Part shown: positions 25,528 to 37,216 of the stretch, one piece after another
Position numbering within the stretch: position 1 is the stretch's first letter
Layout of the letters: the number at the start of each line of letters is the position of its first letter
Source of the DNA: Sindora glabra
Lineage: Eukaryota > Streptophyta > Magnoliopsida > Fabales > Fabaceae
Length of the DNA: 64,000 bases
NCBI GenBank assembly: GCA_020226215.1
Contig: CM035233.1
Span: 12,152,001 to 12,216,000, forward strand
Reading direction: 5' to 3'
The notes under the pieces: generated by a model
What the model saw: the letters and a program-made list of their open reading frames with translations, nothing else
Told to the model about the DNA's origin: nothing
The model's database searches: none
Program-made: the position numbers and the translations under genes

Positions 25528-28500
25528 ACCTACATGTGTTTTGTAGTTTCAATACCTTACACATGTAAAATTCATCATTTATAGAATAAAGAAGTTATTT
25601 ATCACAAGTACTATACGCAGTTAAACTAATATATAATCAATGTTGAGGAACTTAGATGATGAACTCATAGATCTAAATAATTATGGTGTAACATGAGATA
25701 ATAGAAATGAAGAATATACTAAATAAATATGTCAGCAAGAATTCAACTATCTATTAAATTGGACTATAACAATTTATTTATGAATTCATTAGTAATTCCA
25801 TAAATCATAGAGATGTGTTATGAGCAAATCTCACTTCATCTGAATCAGGACTACATGCTATTAAATGAGAAGTTAGGTATACATATACATGCGTGCATCT
25901 CAAAAAGGTGAGCAGGAGAAAAAGTATTAAACATAACTTTCCTAAAAGTAAAGTCCCGACACAATGCCTATCTAAATAGAGTATTGAAATCAAAGTTCAT
26001 GTGAAAAACAATTATGATTTTCCTACATATGGTAGGGACCTATGAATTTCACAGGGTAAATTGTTCCTAATTCTCAATATGGCTCATAATAAGTAGTTAT
26101 CTAAGATTTTAATGACAAATTTTTGTATTCTCTACTAAATGATTGTATTTCAATGTGTTTTACCTTATCTTGGAAGTCAACACTGTATTCAATATTTAAT
26201 TAGCTTAACAATTTTTTTTCATTTTTTTTCTCATGCGATGAATTTAAGTTAGAAGATTTGTATTGTCATACTTCTAGGAATTAAATAGTTTCTTGTTGTT
26301 CTAGAATAAAATAAACTGCCAGCTTCTATTCAAAGAAATGTAAGAAATATTTTAATCAATACAATGAACTTAACTGAATTTATGAGTTTAGGCAACTACA
26401 TGCTTGTTTCCTGCTCTTCTCACTTTTATTATATTTCTTTATCTTCATAACTACACAAATCAGAATTCTCGTATAGGTAATAATAAAAACTATTTCATTC
26501 AAAATCTCTAGTTTTACATATGATTTATGTGTACTCTAAGCTAATTAAGCCAAAATTCTAATTCTGCAAGTATTGTTGAAACAACCCAAACAGCCCTAAA
26601 ATACCCCAAAGCCCCACCTTTTAGCTAAAATTTACCATTCTTATAATAGAAATATTATAAATACCTAATCTTTATGTTTTCTTAGAATCCTCTTTCTACT
26701 CTTTTTCCTATTCAAACTTCACACAAAAAATTGTGAAGTTAACTTTTAACATTGACTAAATTAATGAAATGTAATTTCTTTTCTTAGGTTGAAGCTATTT
26801 ATATTGGTTTTCCCAATCTTCAGGTATTTGTTTAAGTAATAAATAAATAAAAAGCGATTAAAAGATAATATATATCTATGATGATAGATGATAGATGTTT
26901 AATCAATTTTCAATTCAGTATGCCAATTATTTAAACAACACAAAACTAATATTTAAGAAAGTTTTTAGATGTAACTTAATTGTAGCAACTAACAGCACAT
27001 TTTGTGAACTGAACTTTGGTGAGCAAGAAAGTTGTTTCTCACTATCAATTGCCATATTCAGAACACATCAAGGATGAAGACATTGAGTAAACAATCAACA
27101 AACTAATCAAACAGTACCAAAAACAGAGCCAAATGCTAGTATAAAAGCAGTATTTAAGTTACCTCAATTACAACATACAAGTAAACACCTGAAATGGAAG
27201 TTAAAGCCACGAAAATAGAATAAACTCATTAAAAGGAAGAGATTAAGAATTACTTATCATCAAGAAGAACAATATGGATTCTAAAAGTAACATACTTGGA
27301 TGAGAATAACAAACTTCTTTACAATAGAAGGAGCCAAGCATAACGAAGGAAATAATTTCAAGAACTTGTAGCCCACAGAAAATCGAGAAATTGATGAAAT
27401 GCTAGTGTGTAAGCACTATTCATGACATTCTGCAGGGTGTAAAAGCGAACAGTTGAAGTAAAAAGTTTTTAAAAAAAATGGAGAGCAAAATGATGAAAAA
27501 GTATACACTAACCTCTTGACAGCACTACCACAAATAATTATATTATTCTATACCCACAAAAAATTACAAAGTAAAGCAAATCATGTCCTCGTGTATCTCG
27601 AGACAAATTGCTCTGACCATACTTTGTACTGTGGTACACTGACACGTCCCTTCCATAGCCTATCAATCAGAAGAATAAAGAAGAAAAGTCAAAATGCAAG
27701 AGATACTGAGATTGATTAGTCTCCTAACACTTATTACATTATACATGAGTCTAACACTTCGTTCATTTTTCTAATTTAACTTTACTGCTCCTTGTTCTAA
27801 AAAGAATTGAAAAAGTAGATTATTAATTTCTTCAATTAAAATAGAAAAAATTTCTCTACCTACTCTACCTTAACTTTAATGAGGGAACAACTAAATCAAT
27901 TATTACAATTTTGAAATCAAAATATGAACCACCAATTGTATTATAATTTAATGTTATACAACTCAAATTATTATCTTGTTTTGACACATCATCAATCAAT
28001 TAACCTTATTGTTTCCTTATTAACTTTAATTGCACGATTCATGTAGTGTGCGTATGAATTACATATTTTTGCTCTTATTAGTTCATTTACATGACAAGCT
28101 ATAAGACTTATATATATACAATACACTATACAATTTACAATCATATATCTGCACTTAGTTACCTTTTTATACGTCAAGTCTATTGAATTTTTACACAATT
28201 CAAAATTTAATGATAAAAAGTTATTTGTATAATATGCTAATTAAACATATTCTAAAAGAAAAACAACAACAAAGTGTCACTGTTCTAATCCAATAACAAT
28301 TCATTGTACTCTCATTGGTAATGAAATCCAATTTGCAATCCAATACAAATTGAGTAAATTAATGATTGGCATCTTTTGTATTATCTTCTCACATAAAGCA
28401 AATCAACATTTACAATTTCGCTTCTCCGTTTCTACTTTGTTTTTGGAAAATAATACTTATTATTCTAGTGTAATTATAAACCTACTCAATAAATAGTGTT

Positions 28501-29675
28501 TTACTACAAAAGTGACAATAAAAGATATTCTGAGTTTAATTTAAAAGTTATGACTATACTTGTGATTTACTAGTTCAAGAAGTAATCTTATTTTATCCTT
28601 GGAGGCAAGCCTAATTTAAAACTTTTATATAATAAGAGCCTGCCATGAATTCATGAGATAAGCAAGTATATGGTGAATTAATTTAAAAAATATATATATG
28701 ATTTTCACTTTGTAATATATCTGTGTTGTTCTACATAGTGATATAATTAGTAATTTGCTTTGCTTGGAAACTGTTGTGCAAGTCAATATATCAAATTTGT
28801 TACGTATTGTGTTTGGGTCTTTTTAACATATTAATTAATTAACAAATAAGAAATTGTATAAAAATTACCTGCCATTTATGTAATAGAATTCGTAAAACAC
28901 TCCTTCATAGCAATTAGAGATTTCCTTGAGTATTGAATGGTCCTCACAGGAAACAAAAAAAGTCAGCCCTTCAAATTAGTGTACTTGGAATTGATGTTGA
29001 CCTCTAGAGCACATCACTGCTTTATTCATTTTCTATTTAAATGGAAGAAAAGTAAAAATATTATTTTCTTCTTACACTTTACAGTTGTTCATAATACTCC
29101 AAAGTGAAATTTGTGTTTCTCAAGCCTGTTACATTAACGAATCCAAAAGTCTTGGGAGAATGTATTTGCTACTAAAGCAATCTCTTGTGTAATGCATACC
29201 AATTAATGCACATGTGGATTGTTCTCTTATTGTCTATTTTTATTCTCGATGAAAATTAGATTGAAAATTTCCTTTTTTAGTAATAAAAAGAAGGTATAAT
29301 ACCCAACATTACTTTAGATATTTCATAAAATTATAATGATACAAAAAGTAGGTTCAACACTTATCATTAGCTTGTATTATAGTTAAGAGCCAAGCTAAAT
29401 AACTTTACATAATGTAAACCACAACAAACATATCACTAAAACCCAAAAAGAAACAAAAGAACCTAGTAATTGTTGATAATAATTTCACTATCAGATACCT
29501 CAGTCATTGTTCATGATACTTTCATAAAAACCAAAAAACCTAGTAATTGTTAATAATACTTTCATTGCTAAGTTACCTCAATATTGTTCATAATACTTTC
29601 AATACTGGCTTACTGTGAATATAGACTGCATACCTCTAAAATAAAGTAACTCCTAACACTAATAAAACCTACTTA
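25528..29675. other. Spacer between RPA-like and RepHel genes
   Basis: About 4.1 kb of AT-rich sequence between the end of the RPA-like gene and the first RepHel exon, both on the minus strand. It must hold the RepHel promoter and leader if the element was ever active. The GA/GC-richer text at 27300-27700 is a candidate for that, but no TATA box or start site can be fixed. No other coding region is supported. Confidence 0.35.
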
Positions 29676-32600
29676 CTATAATTTTATCTTCTTTGAGAGT
29701 TTAGTGCAGGATATTTGAGGGGTCAACATTTCATTTACTCCAAGACTTTCATCCTCACTGTCAAAATCATTTCTCTTTTGGGGTGTAAAATTACCAGAAG
29801 ATGACATGTCTGGCTCACTTAAAGATGGAACAGGTGCATCATCCTACAATATTAGAAATTAAATAACCTACTTAATAAATCTATCTACTTCAATTGAATC
29901 AGTGAATCTTACACACATCAAATTGATTATGGCCTTTAATAAATCTACCAATGTGGTTCATATAAACTTTTTTTCATAAAAAGACTATGATAGTACAACA
30001 ACTCAAATTTAATCTTCAAATAAGCCTTACATAAATCGAATTGATCATAGCTTGTGATAAAAATATCCAAGTTGTTCATGATATCTTCTTATAAAAAATT
30101 TATGATAATACGAAATTTTCAATCAAATATTCTATTTTATATAAGAATTCAAAAGAGCATGGCCAGGAAAATCATGACAAAAGAAGTTGAGAAAAGACTT
30201 GAAATCAACAATTTTACATGTATGAAAGTAATATTTTTATATAGATAACCACTTACATTTTCTTGTCCACTAGGTAGCAACTTTTGAGAATACTGAAAGC
30301 AACTTGAACTTACTTTAATGCCATAATCCTATGTGAAAATCAACTTAACTGTAAGAAATATGTTCCAATAAATTGAAAAGAATAATCCTAAATAAATGAA
30401 AGTGTGACTCCCATCACCTAAACTAATTATCCAAGGAAAAAACTAATTAGCCCATTATAATGGGTTAGGCACAATCAAGAAGTGCTCAGCTTGCAACTAT
30501 AAAAACTGGATATGGATTTTGTATATGGGCAATTTTACAAGAAATGGTTGCCACTGATCACCAGTATATAAAGACTGTATCTTGCTGTATCTTGATGTAA
30601 ATAATCTTAAGTTACATTTACAATTTTACATTAGAAAGGGTAAATAATGAAAGTATTGGTCAAGTAACTATACAGAGGTTGAATTTTGGTAATAGGCATC
30701 TTTTATGTTCACACCACCCAAGCTTAAGATAGTTAAGCTATTCTAAAAATTGATCATATCATCATGGCTAGGATTACTGGCCTACTCTATTTCATCCAAG
30801 CATCCATTAGTCCTAAGGTAGATTTTACTCATATTAACTATAGTATATGTATATAAATATACATTTGTGTTAAGGAAGATTTTACTCATAGTAACTACAG
30901 TATACATATATACAAACATATTTATGTGTGTGTGTGAATTTCTACTATACTCGAGGTAAAATGTAAACCACACACTATCTTGAATTTGTGTACGTGCATA
31001 AATTTCTACTATGCATATACATATATTCAGAAGGGCATCCTCTTTTTCTACTTATTATTGTATCATTTTCTTTCACACACTTGTTTCAATTTGAAGCATA
31101 TCTCATATTTCTTAATCAATTACCTAATTTTCTTCAATTCTTTTCACAAATTCCTTTAGATCAAGCTCATTGTCACGTATAAAAATAACTTTATAAGGAT
31201 TTTCTTCCCAAGTCCAGTCCTTATGTTGAAGGTTCCAGCTGGATATCTTAACATTGAAAAGCAATTTTTTCCCTTTCAACAAATTCAACTCAACTGGAAA
31301 TCCAAATTCATCATTTTCCTAAAAAAATTCTTAATGTCAACGTTAATTTATATAATATTTGAATGATTAAAATTTTAACTCCATTCATAACTATCTTACC
31401 TCGATTAAATTGTTCCTAAGCTTTGCTGCATCTTTCTTCGTAAATTGGACAACTTCACGGTCAAACAGAATAAAAGAAGATGGTCCACTATCATCCACTA
31501 CCATAACTTGAACCCTAAACCTATTATATTATTAAGTTGTGCATAAATTTTTGATAAATTCATTGAAATCAAAATCAAGAAAGTTTCAACCAGTATGTAA
31601 TTTAATTTCCATTATAAAGTCAAATTGCCATTACTTTGGAATTGTAAAAGTAGGGACTTTGTTACAATGGGGGTAGAAAAGTTCATTACCAAAACCTTTA
31701 AAACTCTTCTTGCAAGAATTGCAATCATCGTAAAACCAATTGAAGTTGCTTTGAATCTTCTGAATAATAGCAATAGTAGAACATCTACAAGGCTATAATA
31801 ATATAATATATTATTAGATAAAAGTCTAGTAGACATGTATTAAATTAGTATAGCGCTTCACTGAATATTAATGTAAGTCTTACATCCATAGTATTCCTTA
31901 TTTGAATTAATGTTTTCTCATTCTCATGCAAAATGATTTCGCAGTTGGATGAGTTTCTTGCTCCAAAAGTTATTTGGCTAAGTCTTTGAGAAAGAGTCAA
32001 ACCACTTAGTGTAAGCTTGTATATGCAAGATAGCAGAATCATAATAAAGCAATAAGTAAACTCTCCTCTACAATTAAAATACCTAAGTTTATTAAACATA
32101 TATGTTAATCATCATCCTAACTTGTTATATATACCTTTCTTTAAATCCGTCAATTTCAGAAAGAGGTAGATTAAACATCACTTTTGTAGCATTCGGAGAG
32201 TTATTCAATATCATAGAATCTGCATTTATAAAATAATATATTATTGATTTAAAAAATAAACACTTTAGATCTTTTAGTTTATTAAAATAAAAAAAATATG
32301 GGATGAAAATTTTGCTTGACAACTTCACTGCTCTAGCAAGTTACAATATAATAATTATGCTATTTTTTACCATCCCACTAATTGAATTGAAAGCTTCATT
32401 AACTAAGTCACCCCATAAAGTACAACTTAATTGCTTCCCACTACGAATAAAATAAAATATTATTAAACTATGCAATGTAACAATTGAATTATATATTTGT
32501 ATAGACCTTTCATCTTGTAAAAGCATTGACATCTACCTGCCACTATTGTTTTTTCCCACACCATGTTGAATTAGTTGAAAATTCACCACTTCAGCAATAA

Positions 32601-33265
32601 TGTCTATTGATTATGAAGTTTATTATATATTAATAATATATTATAAAAATATATCTAATGTAGAAATTCATACAAACATTTAAAGAAATAATTTAACCTT
32701 TACCAAATAAATATTCCTTAGATATCCTTTCCAGTAATACATCTTTAAAAGGTACAAACTCAAAGTCAAAGAGTGGGATTTTAGCCTCACATGGTCTAAT
32801 ATAAGTGCTATTGTTGAAAGTAATTCTATATTGATGTTGAGTTAGCCTATAACATCCATCATTTGGAGCAACATGGAAGTTTTGGATTATTCAACATCGA
32901 CCTTCAGCAAGAAGGGACTTGTGCCTGTTAATTAGATTTTTCCCCGAAACAGTGGCTTGAATCTTTGTACTCTTCATACATAATTATGAAACATTAACTC
33001 ATATATTCACAGAAGAAGATAGAATTCTAATTAAGTTATTTCTTACATTCCCATCCAAAAGGACCATATCAATAGTTGAAATTTGTTCAGAATGCTTTAA
33101 CAACATTGTATACCACATCCACACCACTCTGACTTTAATCCTCAAAGTTTCATCACTTTCAAGAGAAAGTTTGCTAATAAAAGTACAATTCTTATCCTTT
33201 GTAACAGAGTTGCAAAAAATAAACCATAACCATATCCATATAATTAAAATGCATTCAAAACACAC
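29676..33265 (-). pseudogene. RPA70-like single-stranded-DNA-binding protein of the Helitron, decayed
   Basis: Plant Helitrons often carry a replication protein A large-subunit homologue, thought to bind the displaced single strand. Here the blocks follow the RPA order. OB-A lies at 32698-33265 (LRIKVRVVWMW, DMVLLDGN, then after an intron GKNLINRHKSLLAEGRC and FHVAPNDGCYRL). OB-B has QLSCTLWGD and NSPNATKVMFNLPLSEIDGF (32.1-32.5 kb). The zinc-ribbon OB follows at 31.4-31.8 kb (WFYDDCNSCKK, FYPHCNK, VQVMVVDDSG, FILFDREV). Late exons fit exactly at phase 0: 31124-31318 (DEFGFPVEL, WNLQHKDW), 30257-30328, and 29676-29843 ending SKKIKL-stop. Faults seen: TGA at 32891-32893 after GRC, a stop after TFTIPK, a stop before MSMLLQDE, TAG at the end of exon 31124-31318, and Tyr (31673-31675) where the third zinc Cys is expected. 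The true start is uncertain and may lie in an exon to the right of 33265. Confidence 0.85.
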
Positions 33266-35220
33266 TTTAAAAAAGTACTTATAAAAGATAAATCAGGAAG
33301 CACATAACCCATGTATATAAGCCTCCGAGGTAATTAGAAATGCTACCATTTAATATTCTTCAATGTTAGGGAATAAATGCTTTATATTGCCAATAGAAGA
33401 TGGTTAAACTTGGCAGAAAGGAGTTTACCTAATCTGAAACTTGCCTGTCCAATATATTCAATAAAAGAACACATAATAAAAATAATAATAACAACAACTA
33501 ATTCAATTTGCTTCTGATCAGGGTTACCAATTTTGGACCTTATTGATAATAATGGCTACTTTTCAAACCGTTAACAAACATGATGGGAACTACAGTATCT
33601 ACTCCTAGGAACTACAATATCTACTCTTGGGTAATAGGATTTATAAGCGATTACAAGTTCAATAGTGTTTTCTAACATAACCTCAGGTTTGCAACCTTTT
33701 TTCTTTGTTAAGAAGGTTTGTAAGCTCTTTTACTATATATTTTTGTAGTTTAAAAATCACTAAAGGGTAAATTGTAATGCAAGTTGTGAAATTACTGTGC
33801 AAGAACTTCTTTTTTAGGCCTCCAAGATATGGTCCTAGATTGTGGGAAAGAGGCATTCTTGGCCACTCCACGACTGAATTCTACATTCCAAATCCAAATC
33901 CTAAGTATATTAACAGACTTTATATCAATTAGGATAAGTTGGTGTTTGTTCCCAATAAAAGTATCTAATTACTATTCAATCTTGTTGCTTGATTAAATTA
34001 CAGAGGTTTTCCAATGTTTGATGAAATTGTAGATATATCTCCATGATTTTTAAAATGTCATATACTTCATTTACTTTGAATTACATAACATAACATAAAC
34101 CTATGTAATTTGTCTAAGATCTTTCTATATTTTGTAACATGGAGGGAAGGTATTTTGTTATAAAAAGGAAGAACAGATGTCTTTGTAATTCTAATGCATT
34201 TCTGCGCAAATGATCTAGTCTACTGTTTCTCTTATCAACTTATATTTATGTCTTGACAGAACTGAGAAAGTCTGATAATACTAAAATTAGTAGGTTTAGG
34301 CAATGTGGATATATAGGAGAGATATGCAGGTTTAAATCCTGACCAAGACTTAGTTTATACAATTGACACCGATCACTACATAAAGGATTAGTTTTCTGGT
34401 GAAGCCTATATTTTATAACATGAAGGGAAGATACTTTATTTTAAAAAAGAATAGATTTATGTGCATATGACATAGTCTACTATTCTCTTTTCAACTTATA
34501 TTTATGTTCTAATGGAATTTAGAAAGTCTAATACATATTGAATTTAGCAAGTTTCAGTAGTATGGATTATGAGAGAGATATGTTGAGTTGTATCTTGGCT
34601 AAGACTTAGTTTACACAGTTGGCACTAATAACTACACAAAAGATTGACTCTTTGCTTAAGCAAAATCTAAATATCTTCGTACCTAAAAATGTGTAGAATA
34701 CCTTCTTCACATCAAAGAAAAATGTTTCCTCCAAATTAGAGATATCCTAAAAATATAATATCATTAGCTAAAATCCTAACTCCACACTTGGAGTTCTTCA
34801 ACACCTTTAATTTCTAAGCATGCCAAAAATTAGGATACAAAGAGTAAAAAACTTAAAAACTGCTATAGTCAAAACTAAATAGAAATAAGGAATGAAAATT
34901 ATAGTCACCTTAGTGCCATCTTGACCAAACCACTCAAACAATAACTCGCAAGCAACAGCCTACCAAGCAGTCATAGAAAGAAAGCCTCCCTTCAATTTCC
35001 CCATAGTAAGAAACAAAACCTCTAAGTAGAGAAATAAACACAAAGCAGAGAAAAGACAAATGAAATACAATCCTCAAGATAAACTCCTAAGGTAATAAGT
35101 AATTAAAATTAAAATAAAAATAAAATAAATAATATAATACTTTAAAAAAGTAAAGTAAAAGTAAACTCCCAAGGCTGCACCTGCTCAATAATGGTAGAGA
35201 TACTATAGTAATAGGCACAA
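33266..35220. other. No gene seen; upstream of the RPA-like gene
   Basis: AT-rich text with paired similar passages near 34120-34200 and 34400-34460 (both contain TTATAACATG(G/A)AGGGAAG and TACTATTCTC-like or TACTGTTTCTC phrases), and again near 34260-34380 and 34510-34640 (AGAAAGTCTAATA, ACTTAGTTTA(T/C)ACA). This indicates a diverged tandem duplication of about 270 bp. No coding frame. Confidence 0.4.
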
Positions 35221-35282
35221 CCAAATTTAGTCCTTTAAAACAAATTAACAATAATAACAATTCACATCAGCAATATATACAC

Positions 35283-35342
<60 letters not shown>

Positions 35343-35572
35343 ATATAATATAAAATATAACAATATAATAATGTATATATATTATAATATCATAATATCT
35401 ACAAATAATAAATTATGGAATCAAATCTCAAGAAATATACTTACTTTTCTGGTAACATGAAGAAAACAAATGAGTTCTTAGATAGAGGAACGACAGACAG
35501 GTAGAGAGACAAATCTTGGCACAAACAAATTTATTCCTTTAAAAAAATTTAGCAATAATAACAATTAACATT

Positions 35573-35630
<58 letters not shown>

Positions 35631-36280
35631 ATATAATATAAAATATAATAATATCATTAATAATATATATACATGATATATAATAATATGTGCAAATAAT
35701 AAATTATGGAACCAAATCTCAAGAAATATACTTACATTTTGGTGACATAAAGAAAGCAAATGAGTTCTTAAATAGAGGAACGGCAGATAGGTAGACAAAC
35801 AAATCTTGGCATAACCAAATTTATTCTTTTAACAAAATTAACAATAATAACAATTAACATGAGCAATATATATAAAGATATAATATAAAATATGATAATA
35901 TAATAATACTTGCAAATAATAAATTATGGAATCAAATGTCAAGAAATATACTTACTTTTCTGGTGACATGAAGAAAGTAAATGAGTTCTTAGATAGAGGA
36001 ATGGCAAACAGGTAGAGACAAATCTTGGCACAACCAAATTAATTCCTTTAAAAAAACTAATAATAATAACAATTAATATCAGTAATATATATATATAAAG
36101 ATATAATATAATAATATAATAATGTATATATATATATATATATATATGATTATATAACAATTCTTGTAAATAATAAATTATGGAACCAAATTTTAAGAAA
36201 AATACTTACTTTTCTGGTGAGACATAGAAAGCAAATGAATTTTTAAATAGAGTAATAACAGGCAGGTAAAGAGACAAATC
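35221..36280. repeat. Four-copy tandem repeat of 220-290 bp with TA microsatellites
   Basis: The order CACAACCAAATTTATTC, AACAATAATAACAATTAACAT, a TATA run, AAGATATAATATAAAATATA, AATAATAAATTATGGAA, CAAGAAATATACTTACTTTT, GTGACATGAAGAAAG and GAGTTCTTAGATAGAGGAA recurs four times (anchor GGAAYCAAAT at 35418, 35708, 35928 and 36182). On the minus strand each copy carries CTCACCAGAAAA or similar followed by GTAAGTAT, a strong splice-donor match. The unit may be a duplicated leader exon of the minus-strand RPA-like gene. TA runs at 35286-35338 and about 35578-35626 belong to it. Confidence 0.85.
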
Positions 36281-36960
36281 TTGAATGATAATGACAAAAT
36301 AACGAAGAAAGGATTCTGGCCAGAGATCCAACTAAAGTTTGAAGGGAAAAACTGAAAAAAAAAATGCAAAGCGACATTTCAACGGAGAGGATAATCGAGA
36401 GAGATTGAAAGGGGATGAGGAGGAGGAGATGACGGTAAGAGTGAAGGAGGAAGAGTAATAGGATTGACGAAGAGCAGAAAAAGAAAGCACTGATTAAAGT
36501 GAAGAAAAGAAAAAGAAGAAGAATTGGAAGAGTCGGAAGTAGGGAAAAACGTTGCAAAGAAGATGAGAAGTAGAGTTAAGGGAGGAAATAAAAAAATAAG
36601 CAAAAAATAAATGGCTAAACGGGAAAGAAGCAGGTAAGGCAAAGAAAGAAATAAAATAAGGAGAAAAATTTGATTGTGACACGTATTAGCACTACGGGGC
36701 AAGTAAACAAATAAAAGAAATAAAATAAGTAAAGAATGGGGAACAGCTAAGCAAAAAAGAAATAAACAAAAAGGCATAATAGTGCGACTCGTAACAATAT
36801 TATGGGCTGTAAGTAAGTAAGCGATTACCTCATAGGGTGGCGTGGTGCAAAATTGGACTGGGCAGTAGGAGTTGGCTGCATCCTAAACATACAGCCGTGT
36901 TTTCTCTTCTCAGAGTAGTCTAAACATTGCAGCTCGAGACATACACGACAAACATAGGGA
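36281..36960. other. Purine-rich segment between the tandem repeat and the P450 upstream region
   Basis: On the plus strand, 36370-36720 is rich in GAAG/GGAG; its reverse complement is a CT-rich leader-like sequence as often found at plant transcription starts, so it could be the promoter side of the minus-strand RPA-like unit. 36840-36960 is less AT-rich (GGGTGGCGTGGTGC, CAGCTCGAGACATACACG) and may be host sequence upstream of the P450. Minus-strand open frames here are serine/leucine-rich by composition only. Confidence 0.35.
36700..36830. repeat. Dispersed repeat, partner of 19287-19440
   Basis: See the partner copy: shared ordered phrases with AAATAAAATAAG, GGGGAACAGCTAAGCA, GTGCGACTCGTAACAATATT and GTAAGTAAGCGAT, in the same orientation. 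It ends about 390 bp before the P450 start codon. Confidence 0.55.
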
Positions 36961-37146
36961 GAAATTTTTGTGTACCCAGCATATAACACGGATTCTTAAT
37001 TTCCGCTAACAGAAAAAATTCATTTTTCTCAATTTTATAGAATTTATATATATTAAAAATTATATTACATTTTCAAATTTTAATATATTAAAAATTATAA
37101 TTAATAACTAATTAAACTAAAGAATATGTTATTATTTGAATTTGAA

Positions 37147-37155
37147 TATATATAC
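37147..37155 (+). promoter_or_regulatory. Probable TATA box of the P450 gene
   Basis: TATATATAC lies 62 bp before the ATG at 37217, a spacing that leaves a leader of about 30-35 bases if initiation occurs at the usual 25-35 bases downstream. No other TATA-like run lies between it and the start codon. Confidence 0.55.
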
Positions 37156-37216
37156 AAGAAGGGATTCTATGACAAGCATCCCCACATAGCTTTTACACTA
37201 GCTCTAGGGAGGCATC

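Noticed and set aside
36243..36777. Overlapping minus-strand open frames rich in Ser, Leu and Phe
   Set aside because: They are the translation of a pyrimidine-rich strand, overlap in several frames, and show no domain or splice-consistent product.
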